Numbered from the stretch's first letter, positions 17,659-27,114 are shown. The stretch: 64,000 bases of DNA from Rhodocytophaga rosea (GCF_010119975.1 NZ_CP048222.1:3242501-3306500); one strand, 5' to 3'. Notes: generated from the sequence alone by a model not told the origin. Numbers and translations are program-made.

Positions 17659-18341
17659 AGCAAATGTGGTGCATTGGTATCATCAATGGCGAATATGTTG
17701 CCACTATGGAAGATGTTTTAGATTTGTACGCTCAACCTCAAGAGGAAGGGATTGTCCGTTTATGCTTTGATGAACGTCCTTGTCAACTTATTGACCATGT
17801 GTTGACACCCATTCCGGCTAAAGCTAATTGCACACAAAAACAACATCAGGAATACCTAAGAAATGGCGTTTGTAATGTGCTACTGGCTTACAATATGGAT
17901 ACCGGGCAACGGCATATAAAGGTTACCACCACAAAAACTAAAGCTGATTATAGCCACTTTATGCAGTGGGTGGTCAAAGAACATTATCCAACTGAAACTA
18001 AAATCAAACTTGTTCAGGATAATTATCAAACCCATTCCTATGGGGCATTTTATGAAAATTTACCCTTCGAAGAGGCCCGGCAACTCAAAAATAAGCTGGA
18101 ATTCCATTTTACACCTAAACACGGCTCGTGGTTAAACATGGCAGAAATGGAATTTTCATCCCTTGCACGCCAGTGCTTAGACAGACGAATCGCAAATCAG
18201 GAAATACTTGAATCCGAGACTCTTATTTGGCAAAAGAATCGAAATCTAAAAGCGGTAAAAGTCAACTGGTCGTTTACAACTGAGAAAGCTCGTGTAAAAC
18301 TAAAAAACAGATACATAGAAATTAGCAAAATTAATACATGA
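17637..18341 (+). CDS. IS630 transposase OrfB (DDE catalytic part, read by -1 frameshift)
   Basis: The frame is open from the slippery run at 17631-17637 to the stop at 18339-18341. An internal ATG at 17664 could give 225 residues on its own. The DDE triad is visible as D in 'LCFDERP', D in 'VQDNYQTHS' and E in 'SWLNMAEMEFSSL'. 'MEDVLDLYAQP' is a family signature. It is probably made as an OrfA-OrfB fusion through programmed -1 frameshifting. No inactivating mutation is seen. Confidence 0.88.
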   Translation, partial: SRLKPWLKQMWCIGIINGEYVATMEDVLDLYAQPQEEGIVRLCFDERPCQLIDHVLTPIPAKANCTQKQHQEYLRNGVCNVLLAYNMDTGQRHIKVTTTKTKADYSHFMQWVVKEHYPTETKIKLVQDNYQTHSYGAFYENLPFEEARQLKNKLEFHFTPKHGSWLNMAEMEFSSLARQCLDRRIANQEILESETLIWQKNRNLKAVKVNWSFTTEKARVKLKNRYIEISKINT

Positions 18342-18371
18342 AATTAAATTGCTAGAACACTAGTTGGTTAA

Positions 18372-18407
18372 GGGGCTGTTTCTAGGAAACGGTCCCTTTT
18401 CTTTTTC
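18372..18407 (+). terminator. Terminator displaced from the 43-codon gene by IS630
   Basis: GGGGCTGTTTC (18372-18382) pairs with GAAACGGTCCC (18386-18396), two G-T pairs included, over a 3-nt loop. TTTTCTTTTTC follows. It lies 9 bp outside the IS630 right end. Confidence 0.75.
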
Positions 18408-18533
18408 GTTGATGTAAATAAAGAAGATAAGAGCCACATTTGCAATATCAATATTCGTTTTTATGTAAAAATAAAATTTATAAAAAACGGTTTGAAATGT
18501 TCAAATAAATATTAGACAAGGATAAATGTGGTT

Positions 18534-19739
18534 TACTCTACCCAACTAAAAAGCTACTATTATGAAAATAAAAAAGGGAAGTGGAATTTTGTGGTGACCA
18601 AACTACAAAAAACACATTCCCTATGAAGCAATACTTCACCAACGAAGTTAAACAAGTTTTGGACAAAGTAGCAATCGTTAAAAACTTAGCCCGCAAGAAA
18701 TTTATTACCAGCTTTGTGCTGGCTTTGATTCAGAGCAGAAAGGTACAGTTTTCTCATCTGGCTCATTATCTCAATGATGAAGCCAAAATAAGTTGTAATC
18801 AGGTAAGGATACAGGATTTCTTTCGGGAAGTAGACTTGGATTATCAAGCCTTAGCCTGCTTGCTGTTATGCTTTCTGCCTCAAGGAAAGATTAGCTTGTG
18901 TATAGATCGAACGGAATGGGATTTTGGTCAGTGCCAAGTCAATATATTGATGGTAGTTGCCACAAGTGGAGTGCTGCATGTGCCGCTGTATTGGCAGTTA
19001 TTGGAGAATGAAAGTGGTAATTCGGCTACAGATGATAGGAAAGCCTTCCTTAGTCAATGCATTGCTTTAGTAGGCAAAGAACGCATTGGTATGGTAGTGG
19101 CTGACAGAGAATTTATTGGCCACAACTGGCTTTCTTACTTGAAGAGCCATGGTATTCTGTTCTGCATCCGTGTGCCCAAACATCATCTGATCACACGCCT
19201 GGATGGCAGACAGCACCGGGTAGAAGAGTTGCTTACTAAAGCTAGCGAATTGTCTTTAGCCGATTGTCTGGTAGATGGTGTCTGGGCTAATGTATATATA
19301 AAGAAACTCAGAAGTGGAGACATTCTGTTTTTATTAGGTACAGTTAAGGTAGGTCTGCTTGGACAACTCTATAGAAAAAGATGGACCATTGAAACCTTAT
19401 TTCAGAATATGAAAGGAAGAGGCTTTGATTTGGAGTCTACTCACTTGAAGCTTACAGACAAACTCAAAAAATTGATCGGTCTGGTAAGCATTGCCTATGG
19501 CTTTTGTTTAACTTATGGCTTGTATTGTCATCAAAAAATTAAAGCCATACCAAAAAAGAAACACGGTTACAAAGCTAATAGTTTTTTCAGGTATGGTCTT
19601 GATTGTATCGGCTATGCTATCAGAGTAGAATGGAACAAAGATTTGATTGCTTTTCAAACCCTTATGCGATTGTTGAGCCGGACTTTAAGACAAGTATTTC
19701 AGTCTAGTAGATTGCCTAATAAAATAGTTGGGTAGAGTA
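18534..19739 (+). mobile_element. IS4 family insertion sequence, complete
   Basis: The terminal inverted repeats begin TACTCTACCCAACTA at the left end (18534) and occur reverse-complemented at the right end (to 19739). The 9-bp sequence AATGTGGTT is directly repeated at 18525-18533 and 19740-19748, which fits an IS4-family target duplication. The element is 1206 bp with one intact transposase gene. A perfect target duplication suggests a recent insertion. Confidence 0.9.
18623..19735 (+). CDS. IS4 family transposase
   Basis: 370 residues from the ATG at 18623; an in-frame GTG at 18581 is less likely. The catalytic Asp residues are in 'LCIDRTEWDFG' and 'VVADREFIG'. The Y-2-R-3-E-6-K signature of the family is present in 'YRKRWTIETLFQNMK'. 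The stop codon lies inside the right inverted repeat. The frame is intact and probably active. Confidence 0.9.
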   Translation: MKQYFTNEVKQVLDKVAIVKNLARKKFITSFVLALIQSRKVQFSHLAHYLNDEAKISCNQVRIQDFFREVDLDYQALACLLLCFLPQGKISLCIDRTEWDFGQCQVNILMVVATSGVLHVPLYWQLLENESGNSATDDRKAFLSQCIALVGKERIGMVVADREFIGHNWLSYLKSHGILFCIRVPKHHLITRLDGRQHRVEELLTKASELSLADCLVDGVWANVYIKKLRSGDILFLLGTVKVGLLGQLYRKRWTIETLFQNMKGRGFDLESTHLKLTDKLKKLIGLVSIAYGFCLTYGLYCHQKIKAIPKKKHGYKANSFFRYGLDCIGYAIRVEWNKDLIAFQTLMRLLSRTLRQVFQSSRLPNKIVG

Positions 19740-19855
19740 AATGTGGTTACACAACCAATATAAAATAAATATTCCATGCGTGATGGCCCGAAAAAACAGC
19801 GGGCAATGCGTTGGCCCTGAGCAGGGAAGCATTGTTTTTTCTAGATTTTTCTTTG

Positions 19856-19890
19856 CTTACTTTCTTTGTAGCAATGACAAAGAAAGTAAG
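19856..19890. repeat. Perfect 14-bp stem-loop
   Basis: CTTACTTTCTTTGT (19856-19869) and its exact complement (19877-19890) enclose a 7-nt loop. No T run follows on either strand, so it is not a standard terminator. It lies between the IS4 element and a lipoprotein gene and may be an interspersed palindrome. Confidence 0.7.
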
Positions 19891-19941
19891 GACGGCGTAA
19901 GAGTTAATCGACTATATAATCAACTAAATTTAGATATTACC

Positions 19942-20238
19942 TCAGATAATCACATGCAGCAGATTCTGCTGGCTGTCCATGTGACGTGCGTATAAGATCG
20001 TATCGGTATAGCCGATCCAGATTTCCGTATTATCTGCCAATTTGTATACATAAATGTGAATGCCGCTGCCTAAATCCTGATCCGGCTCGCCAAACCTCTC
20101 CACAATAGCCTCATACTTCATTTGGGAATGTATCTGTGTAAAATTTTCGTACTTCCGGCTTTTTACACCGACTTCTTCCTTGGAACAGGCGGTAGTGGTT
20201 AACACCAGCAGAAGGGTGATCAGGAGAATTCTATTCAT
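19942..20238 (-). CDS. Small SmpA/OmlA-like lipoprotein
   Basis: 98 residues. The signal peptide ends in the lipobox 'LTTTACS', so the mature protein is a lipid-anchored envelope protein of about 80 residues. The rest ('MKYEAIVERFGEPDQDLGSG', then 'YVYKLADNTEIWIGY') has the pattern of the SmpA/OmlA and BLIP-like fold, where a helix with 'VxxxxGxPd' leads into strands. No precise function can be assigned. It is a single gene, convergent with the IS-bearing region. Confidence 0.7.
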   Translation of the reverse strand: MNRILLITLLLVLTTTACSKEEVGVKSRKYENFTQIHSQMKYEAIVERFGEPDQDLGSGIHIYVYKLADNTEIWIGYTDTILYARHMDSQQNLLHVII

Positions 20239-20403
20239 GGCTTACGCTTAAAGGATATATACCTATGACCCGCTTTTGCCGGAAAAGGTTGTATGGCTTG
20301 CTCTGTAAGCAAGCTTTTTCAAACAGGGTTAAACAAGAATTATCCAGTTTGTTGTTTGATACATACAATTTCATTTATTTGCAGAAAACCATTTTTTTCA
20401 ATT

Positions 20404-21312
20404 ATGAGATTGCTACCTATTCTTAAATCTATTGTTTTCTTTATTACCTTAAGCGTACTGGGAATTCTTTCCCAGCCTTATACCGCATTTGCCCAGAAAA
20501 AAGACAAAGCCGGTAAATCATCCGGTTCTTTTACCAGCGAAGTGGGTTTACAGTTATATAGCCTCCGGGCAGAATTTCCCAAAGATGTAGAAGGCACCCT
20601 GGCTAAAATTCAGCAGATGGGCATTAAAGAAATTGAAGGAGGAGGTTTCTATGATATGAAACCAGAAGATTTCAAAAAACTGACTGAAAAATACGGCTTG
20701 GTTTGCCCCAGCATTGGTGCAGGCTATGAACGGTTCGATAAAGACATGGAAGGTATCATCCGGGATGCCAAAACTATGGGTGCAACTTATATAATGGTTG
20801 CATGGATTCCCCACAAAGGCGATGATTTTACAATTGAAGACGCAAAAAAAGCTGTAAGCGATTTTAACCGCTGGGGCGAAAAACTGAAAGCCAGTGGCAT
20901 TAATTTTTGCTATCACATTCACGGCTACGAGTTCAGGCCCTATGAGAATGGTACACTGTTCGATTATATCGTAAAAAACACCAACCCCAAGTTTGTAAAT
21001 TTTGAAATGGATGTATTCTGGACATTCCATGGCGGCGAAGATCCATTGAGATTGCTCAAAAAATATCCAAACCGCTTTAGCCTGATGCACCTGAAAGACA
21101 TGAAAAAAGGCGAAAAAGGAAATAATACCGGCCATGCACCAGATGAATGGAATGTGCCTCTGGGAACCGGTCAGATCGCTTACAAGCCCCTATTACTGGA
21201 AGCACAGCGCCTGGGAGTAAAACATTATTTTATTGAAGACGAACATCCGGAAGCCATACACCAGATTCCGCAATCGTTGGAATACATCAAAAGCCTGAAT
21301 GCGAGTAAGTAA
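20404..21312 (+). CDS. Exported sugar phosphate isomerase/epimerase-like TIM-barrel protein
   Basis: 302 residues from the ATG at 20404. An upstream in-frame start would put about 37 extra residues in front of a clear signal peptide, so 20404 is preferred. The signal peptide ends near 'AFAQKKDK'. The mature part is the xylose isomerase-like (AP endonuclease 2) barrel, from 'GLQLYSLRAEFPKDVEGTL' on. Metal-binding acidic and His residues are in 'CYHIHGYEF', 'EMDVFW', 'MHLKDM' and 'FIEDEHPE'. Relatives in Bacteroidota act in the periplasm on sugars or inositols; the substrate is unknown. Confidence 0.85.
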   Translation: MRLLPILKSIVFFITLSVLGILSQPYTAFAQKKDKAGKSSGSFTSEVGLQLYSLRAEFPKDVEGTLAKIQQMGIKEIEGGGFYDMKPEDFKKLTEKYGLVCPSIGAGYERFDKDMEGIIRDAKTMGATYIMVAWIPHKGDDFTIEDAKKAVSDFNRWGEKLKASGINFCYHIHGYEFRPYENGTLFDYIVKNTNPKFVNFEMDVFWTFHGGEDPLRLLKKYPNRFSLMHLKDMKKGEKGNNTGHAPDEWNVPLGTGQIAYKPLLLEAQRLGVKHYFIEDEHPEAIHQIPQSLEYIKSLNASK

Positions 21313-21393
21313 TATAAGTATGAAGTAGTGAGTATTATCTGTGCAATATTAATTTGATAATCGTATTCGTATTCTCTTAATAAATATCATAGT

Positions 21394-21422
21394 AAGCCGG
21401 CTTGCATAAAACTAGCCGGCTT
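21394..21422. terminator. Bidirectional terminator between convergent genes
   Basis: AAGCCGGCT (21394-21402) and AGCCGGCTT (21414-21422) form a 9-bp stem over an 11-nt loop, with A/T-rich flanks. Confidence 0.75.
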
Positions 21423-22510
21423 TATTTTCTTCCAAGCACTTCGTATACCTGAATCTTATCCCGCTTTCCTTTCAGGCTCATCGGCTCCCAGGTTTTGAGT
21501 TGCAACAGGTGTTCTACTTTATGGCATACGGAGTCGCTGATGAGAATAGTATCCGGAAAATCTTTAGTAAGGCTTTCAATGCGTTTGCCGGTGTTTACCG
21601 TATCGCCAGTAATAGAATAACCTATATGGTCTTCGGAGCCTGTATTTCCAACAACTACTTCGCCAGCATTAATGCCGATGCCAATTTCAATCTTTTGCCC
21701 CAGCTTATCAAAGAAAACTTCATTGAGTTTATCGAGACGTTTCATCATTTCCAGGGCACAAAATACCGCATTCTGCTCGTTGTTCACCTGCGAAACCGGT
21801 GCTCCAAAACAAGCAAAGATCTCATCACCCACAAACTGGTTCACGGTGCCATTATGCCGCCGGATAGATTCCGTCATGGTGCCATAATAGGCGTTAAGCA
21901 GCGCCACCACTTCTTTTGGCGTAATTTGCTCACTAATGGTGGTAAAACCCCGGATATCGCAGAATAATACGGTAACTTCCTTTGTTTCTCCCTCAAAAAT
22001 AGACTCTTCCGTGGATAGCAGCGCTTTTCGTACCACTTCTTCCGGAACGTATTTTTGAAATAGTTTGAGGGTTCTTTCCTGCTCATGCACCCTGGTATGC
22101 AATTCTTCCAGCAACGACTTATTATTCTGTTGCAGTCGGAATAACTGGCAGGCATTATCAATGGTCATTTTTAGTTCGCCACTGTCCCAGGGTTTTGTAA
22201 TATAGCGGAATACCCGGCCAGTGTTAATGGCATCAATAATTACTTCAATATCACTGAAACCAGTCAGAATCATGCGAATGGTATCCGGATAGGCAGGAAT
22301 CACTTTTTCCAGAAACTGTACGCCGGTCATCTCAGGCATACGCTGGTCAGTAATGATCAGGCTGACTTTTTCATTCTGGAGAATTTCCAATCCAGCCTTG
22401 CCGCTGTTGGCTGTATAAATGGTATAATGCCGGCGGAATGCAGCCTTAAACGAAATCAGGTTCTGCTCTTCATCGTCCACATATAATATACTTAGTTTTT
22501 CGTCTTGCAT
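21422..22510 (-). CDS. Response regulator with class III adenylate/guanylate cyclase domain
   Basis: 362 residues. A receiver domain (1-125) has its phospho-acceptor at D55 in 'IITDQRMPEM' and the Lys in 'YITKPWD'. A linker helix leads to a class III nucleotide cyclase domain (about 175-355), with metal-binding Asp residues in 'VLFCDIRGFTTIS' and 'VNQFVGDEIFACFG', and 'SITGDTVNTGKRIES' in the nucleotide pocket. The product is probably cAMP, inferred from family frequency. It lies downstream of a three-PAS kinase on the same strand (133 bp gap), its likely phosphodonor. Confidence 0.9.
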   Translation of the reverse strand: MQDEKLSILYVDDEEQNLISFKAAFRRHYTIYTANSGKAGLEILQNEKVSLIITDQRMPEMTGVQFLEKVIPAYPDTIRMILTGFSDIEVIIDAINTGRVFRYITKPWDSGELKMTIDNACQLFRLQQNNKSLLEELHTRVHEQERTLKLFQKYVPEEVVRKALLSTEESIFEGETKEVTVLFCDIRGFTTISEQITPKEVVALLNAYYGTMTESIRRHNGTVNQFVGDEIFACFGAPVSQVNNEQNAVFCALEMMKRLDKLNEVFFDKLGQKIEIGIGINAGEVVVGNTGSEDHIGYSITGDTVNTGKRIESLTKDFPDTILISDSVCHKVEHLLQLKTWEPMSLKGKRDKIQVYEVLGRK

Positions 22511-22643
22511 CTGTTTGATAATAGTTTATTCTGTAGTCGGTTTTCCTTCACTTACATTGTATTTCCCATGTACCACATATTTAAGGTAAGACAGCAAACC
22601 AGTCATTTACCCTCCCTTATATCCTAAAAAAATTCATGTAGCC

Positions 22644-24869
22644 TTATGTAACTGGTAAAGTGATGATGAATTCCGTTCCTTTACCTGGCTGCGAAAATAC
22701 CCGGATTTCTCCTCTGTGTTTCTGAATAATGCCATAACTGATAGATAAGCCCAGGCCAGTTCCCATCCCCACTTCCTTGGTGGTAAAAAAAGGCTCAAAA
22801 ATACGTTCCTTCACCTCCGTGCTCATGCCCGAACCAGTATCTTTGATAGAAATATGCACCAGCTTGCCTTCCTGCCAGGTTTTAATATAAATATAGCCTT
22901 CGCCGGAAATTGCCTGAATCGCATTAGTAAGAATATTCATAAACACCTGGTTCAGCTTACCCGGATAACTTTCGATCAGCGGAATGTTGCCATAGTCTTT
23001 TTCGATGGTGACACGGTTTTTAAACTTATGGCGTAATAACATTAAGGTAGAATCCAGTCCGTCATGGATGTTGGCAAGTTTGGTTTCACTTTCATCCAGC
23101 CTGGAAAAATTCCGGAGGCCGATTACAATTTCCTTGGTCCGTTTGGCACCTTCATCAATGCCGGTGAGAAGTGCTTTTATTTCCTCCATCAGATAAGGAA
23201 CATCTATATGCTCCATTCCCTGCTCAATGTATTGCAGATCAGCCGGTACATCTGGCGACTGGTGCAAGGCAATATACTGTTCAAGCAACGTTTGCAATTC
23301 CTCAAAATCGTGTTTGAGCGGGTCAATATTGGCCGACACAAAGTTGATCGGGTTATTAATTTCATGGGCAATACCGGCCGTAAGCTGACCCAAAGAGGCC
23401 ATTTTTTCCGACTGGATAAGCTGCATCTGGGCATTTTTCAGGTCTTCCAGAATAGTATGCAGTTCTTCATTTTTTTTCAGCAGTGAATCTGTTTGCCGGG
23501 CTACTTCTGCTTTCAGCACTTCATTGTAATCTCTAAGTACCTCTTCGGCTTTTTTCCGCTCAGAAATCTCCCTGGAATTCATCACAATACCTTTTACGTC
23601 TTCATCCTGCAGCATATTTTTCAAGATTACCTCCAGAAATACATAGTGCCCTTTTTTATGCCGGAAAGGAAACTCAATTTTAGCCAGTGCGCCTGCCTGT
23701 TGTACTACACTAATATAAGTATCACTCACCATGGGCAGATAATCGGGGTGTACCAGTTCTGCGCCATTCAGGGTAATGTATTCGTCCATCGTATAGCCAA
23801 TAATCCGTTCTACTGCCGGGCTGGCATAAAAGAAATTTACATCAGCATCTGCAATAGAAACTATATCAGTGGAATTTTCTATCAGTGAACGGAAGTATTT
23901 CTCTCTGGTAATGAGTTGTTTTTCAGCATATAAGCGGTCGGTAATATCATGCAGGGTAATAAGAAAACCCTGTACCGTTTCTTCCTGCAACAGATTCCGG
24001 ATCATGGCTTCTACTTCTATCGCTCTTCCGTCTTTGCGTATCATCTGAATGCGTCTCAGGTAACTGCCGGTATGAGGAGCTTCCTGAGTAGTAAATCGTA
24101 CATAGTCATCCAGAATGCCTTGTATGGCTTCAGGATGATACATATCCATACCAAATCCTCCGATCAATTCTTCTGGCGCATAGCCTAATACCCGTTCTAC
24201 CGAAGGAGAAACATAGGTAATCACCCCATCTGCATTCCTGGTAAAAGTAACATCGAATGAATTTTCGAGCAGCGTTCTGAAATACTTTTCCTTCCGCACG
24301 ATTTCTTCTTTGGCCTCTTGCTGCTCGGTAATATCTCTGAAATTAACTACCATTCCCTGCACCGCTTTATCTTCCAGTAGGTTTTTGCCAATTACTTCCA
24401 GACTCCGGTACTGTCCATTACTCAGGCGTACCCGCATCATATCTCTGAAAACAGTGCCCGGCTGAATAACGGTCTGATACATTTGTGCTTCCATACTCTG
24501 CCTGTCTTCGGGGTGTATCAGTTCCATTTCTGACTTGCCAATCAGGTATTCTGGTTCGTAACCATACTTGCGGATGCCAGGCGTAATGTAGGTGATAATT
24601 CCATTGGCATCGCACACCATTACATCGTCAAAGGTATTTTCAAGCAAGGAGCGGTAGAACTGTTCTTTCCGGCGCATTTCCTCCTGAGCTTCCATAAGCA
24701 AATTTTCATAGGCAGGTGGCTGAGCGTCTGTTTCAGATGGCAAAGAATCCATAGGCTGAACAGTAATCAGATACGTTGCCGGATCATCTGGCCGCCTGGC
24801 TTTATAGACCCTATGCGTTTGGCTGGTGTCAACCTGTTCTATAATGGTAAAATCATGCAGGTGTTGCAT
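22644..24869 (-). CDS. Three-PAS sensor histidine kinase with a protein-kinase N-lobe stub
   Basis: 741 residues, with no membrane segment. PAS domains cover about 70-183, 196-312 and 326-437. A coiled coil (440-488) leads to the HisKA domain with the phospho-acceptor H502 in '[10 protein letters not shown]'. The ATPase domain has '[10 protein letters not shown]', 'IKDTGSGM' and 'GTGLGLSIS'. The first 45 residues ('[20 protein letters not shown]') look like the first strands of a Ser/Thr protein kinase, but the catalytic lobe is missing. It pairs with the downstream REC-cyclase gene. The 453-bp gap to 25322 is divergent. Confidence 0.88.
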   Translation of the reverse strand: MQHLHDFTIIEQVDTSQTHRVYKARRPDDPATYLITVQPMDSLPSETDAQPPAYENLLMEAQEEMRRKEQFYRSLLENTFDDVMVCDANGIITYITPGIRKYGYEPEYLIGKSEMELIHPEDRQSMEAQMYQTVIQPGTVFRDMMRVRLSNGQYRSLEVIGKNLLEDKAVQGMVVNFRDITEQQEAKEEIVRKEKYFRTLLENSFDVTFTRNADGVITYVSPSVERVLGYAPEELIGGFGMDMYHPEAIQGILDDYVRFTTQEAPHTGSYLRRIQMIRKDGRAIEVEAMIRNLLQEETVQGFLITLHDITDRLYAEKQLITREKYFRSLIENSTDIVSIADADVNFFYASPAVERIIGYTMDEYITLNGAELVHPDYLPMVSDTYISVVQQAGALAKIEFPFRHKKGHYVFLEVILKNMLQDEDVKGIVMNSREISERKKAEEVLRDYNEVLKAEVARQTDSLLKKNEELHTILEDLKNAQMQLIQSEKMASLGQLTAGIAHEINNPINFVSANIDPLKHDFEELQTLLEQYIALHQSPDVPADLQYIEQGMEHIDVPYLMEEIKALLTGIDEGAKRTKEIVIGLRNFSRLDESETKLANIHDGLDSTLMLLRHKFKNRVTIEKDYGNIPLIESYPGKLNQVFMNILTNAIQAISGEGYIYIKTWQEGKLVHISIKDTGSGMSTEVKERIFEPFFTTKEVGMGTGLGLSISYGIIQKHRGEIRVFSQPGKGTEFIITLPVT

Positions 24870-25322
24870 ACATATTGAATTTTGGAATCCTCACCCTTGA
24901 ATTGCCTGCGCAAGGACCAATACTGGTTTTGGCCTGTGTCTCTAATGAAGAGACTTTTACATGTATGGCTCCCTCTCAATTATCGCTGACTATGGGAATT
25001 CAAAAAGAAGAAGCGTAACTCAGAAACCCAGGGATGAGATTACAATGATAATCAAAAAGCACCGCATTCTTCTGAATCTGCCTGACAATCTCAATAGCCA
25101 TGATATTAACCTACCCTTCGGTCTGTGATTGGAGAAGTATGATATAAATCATATTTTATTTTGCACTTTATCATTGGCTTCATAAAATTTATGTGTAAAA
25201 TTTGTAAGGCAAATGCACCTGACCGTGCTGGCAAAAAGCCGTTGCAATTGATCAGCGAAGGCTGTAGTTATTGCATAGACTTTAAATGACTGATCTGCTC
25301 ACCTATTTTCTCTGAATGCCTT
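24870..25322. other. Intergenic region between divergent kinase and universal stress genes
   Basis: No gene, hairpin terminator or clean TAnnTTTG promoter core was recognised in this 453-bp stretch. It must carry the promoters of two divergent genes. Confidence 0.5.
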
Positions 25323-26156
25323 ATGAAAACCATTCTTGTACCTACCGATTGCTCCAAAGAAGCCATTCATGCCCTGGAAACGGCCGTTGTTATTGCCCGG
25401 CAAACCGGAGCTTCTGTACAGCTACTGCACGTAATTCAGACAGCTTACGACCGTGAGTATAACAGTGGATCCAGTATTCCAAAGGATATGAAAGAGAAAT
25501 TAGACTATGCCAGAGAAGAAGTGTTCAGCAAATTAGAGAACATTATTAAACCGTTCCGGGAAAAAGACATTCAGATAGCGCCATATATTAAAATGGGCAG
25601 TGTGTTCCAGCAGGTATCTGAAATAATTACCAAAGAGAAAATAGATATGATTGTAATGGGTACCGGAGGTGCCAGTGGCTTGCTGGAATTGCTGGATGGT
25701 TCTAATACAGAAAGAGTGGTGCGCTATGCAAATTGCCTGGTATTGACAGTGGCCAGGAAAATTAATGACTTCAAACTCCGGAAAACAGTACTGGCTACCA
25801 ATTTCAAAGATATTCCAAAAGCGTTTATCAGCAAGCTCAACCAGTTACAAGATAGTTTTGGCTTTGAACTACAAATCCTCTACGTAAACACTCCGCTCGA
25901 CTACCAGACTACTTTTGCCATAGAAAAGCGCCTGGAAGCATTTTTAGATAAGCATGAGTTTAAAAATTATACCACCCATATTGTAGACCATTACAGCGTA
26001 GAAGATGGCATTACGGCTTTTGCCAAAAAAACAGGTGCCGATATTATAGCAATGGCTACCCACGGACGTACCGGATTAGCACACCTACTGGATGGCAGCG
26101 TAACAGAAAATATAGTGAATCATGCTGATAGGCCAGTATTAACATTTCATAGCTAA
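25323..26156 (+). CDS. Tandem-domain universal stress protein (UspA family)
   Basis: 277 residues, two UspA domains in tandem. Both carry the ATP-binding G-2x-G-9x-G-S/T pattern: 'GTGGASGLLELLDGSNTERV' in the first and 'THGRTGLAHLLDGSVTENIV' in the second. Such cytosolic proteins bind ATP and often respond to oxygen limitation or redox stress. It is followed after 89 bp by a second protein of the same length. Confidence 0.92.
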   Translation: MKTILVPTDCSKEAIHALETAVVIARQTGASVQLLHVIQTAYDREYNSGSSIPKDMKEKLDYAREEVFSKLENIIKPFREKDIQIAPYIKMGSVFQQVSEIITKEKIDMIVMGTGGASGLLELLDGSNTERVVRYANCLVLTVARKINDFKLRKTVLATNFKDIPKAFISKLNQLQDSFGFELQILYVNTPLDYQTTFAIEKRLEAFLDKHEFKNYTTHIVDHYSVEDGITAFAKKTGADIIAMATHGRTGLAHLLDGSVTENIVNHADRPVLTFHS

Positions 26157-26245
26157 GTTTAATGCTGAAGGGAATAGCCTGACAGCCATTTCATCATTTA
26201 TTCAACTATAACCTGCTGCATTTTCCACTATCTGATAAAGCTGCC

Positions 26246-27079
26246 ATGAAAAATATACTCTGCCCCATAGACTTTTCTGAAGCGGCTACCAATGCCCTGT
26301 TGTATGCCAGCGATCTTGCCATAAAAAGTGGTGCCTGCTTACACTTGTTTCATACTTATTATTTTCCCAGCATCATTCCCTTTACGGAACTGTACTTGCA
26401 GCCGGAAATAAACCATGAATATGAGCCGGAGGTAAAAGCCAGACTCGAACACCTCATCAACTGGATCAATAAAGTAAATGCGCCTGCCAGTTTACAGGCT
26501 TCCTGCACAGTAAGATGCGGCCTGGCGGCTGATGGGATTGCAACCATGGCCAATGAAATAAAGGCAGATCTGATTGTAATGGGTACGGAGGGAGCCAATA
26601 CTATAGCAGAAGAATGGATGGGAACGCATACCTCTAGTGTAATTAAACAAACCCGTTGTCCGGTGCTGGTGGTTCCGGCAAAGGCTATTTACCGGGAAAT
26701 CAAACAGATGGTATACGCCACAGAGCTGGATGAGGCAGAAGAAAAGCAGGTAAAATTTGTTGCCAGGTTAGCCGGATACTTTGGCGCAGAACTCTTATTT
26801 CTGCATGTAGAGAAGGAGGAAATGGAAGCGGTACAGAACAATACCCTGCATAACATCCGGAAGTTATCCCGCCAGTTGCCTTATGATCATATCTCTTTTT
26901 TTATAAACGGAAACCGGGATGTACAGAAAGGAATTGACACCTTTGTACTTCAAAAGCAAGCGGATTTACTGGTAACAGTTACACATCACCGCAATTTTCT
27001 TCAGCAGCTGGTTGATAAGAGCCTGAGCAAAAAACAGGTTTTTCACAGCCGGATACCTGTACTAGTATTGCATAAATAG
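26246..27079 (+). CDS. Tandem-domain universal stress protein, second domain degenerate
   Basis: 277 residues, a paralogue of the preceding gene. The first domain keeps a near-normal nucleotide motif (GTEGANTIAEEWMGTHTSSV). In the second domain the motif is replaced by 'VTHHRNFLQQLVDKSLSKKQ', which lacks the glycines, so only one ATP site is likely. Spacing to the upstream gene suggests a two-gene operon. A terminator follows at 27115. Confidence 0.9.
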   Translation: MKNILCPIDFSEAATNALLYASDLAIKSGACLHLFHTYYFPSIIPFTELYLQPEINHEYEPEVKARLEHLINWINKVNAPASLQASCTVRCGLAADGIATMANEIKADLIVMGTEGANTIAEEWMGTHTSSVIKQTRCPVLVVPAKAIYREIKQMVYATELDEAEEKQVKFVARLAGYFGAELLFLHVEKEEMEAVQNNTLHNIRKLSRQLPYDHISFFINGNRDVQKGIDTFVLQKQADLLVTVTHHRNFLQQLVDKSLSKKQVFHSRIPVLVLHK

Positions 27080-27114
27080 AAAACTTGCTTAAAATCATTT
27101 CAGAGGACAGACTC

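Larger units (their letters stand above)
17158..18362 (+). mobile_element. IS630 family insertion sequence, complete
   Basis: The ends are inverted repeats: 17157-17179 and 18341-18363 match at 22 of 23 positions when one is reverse-complemented. A TA dinucleotide sits at both outer edges (17158-17159, 18361-18362), the expected IS630 target duplication. Joining the flanks restores AAC-TA-GTT as the empty site. The element is about 1.2 kb and carries two overlapping-frame transposase ORFs. Confidence 0.92.

Noticed and set aside
17140-19748. Composite transposon formed by the two neighbouring IS elements
   Set aside because: The elements belong to different families (IS630 and IS4), each with its own target duplication, and carry no cargo between them.
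19741-19995. 84-codon plus-strand frame after the IS4 element
   Set aside because: It begins in the IS target duplication, runs through a terminator-like repeat and the 14-bp stem-loop, and overlaps the lipoprotein gene; no domain features.
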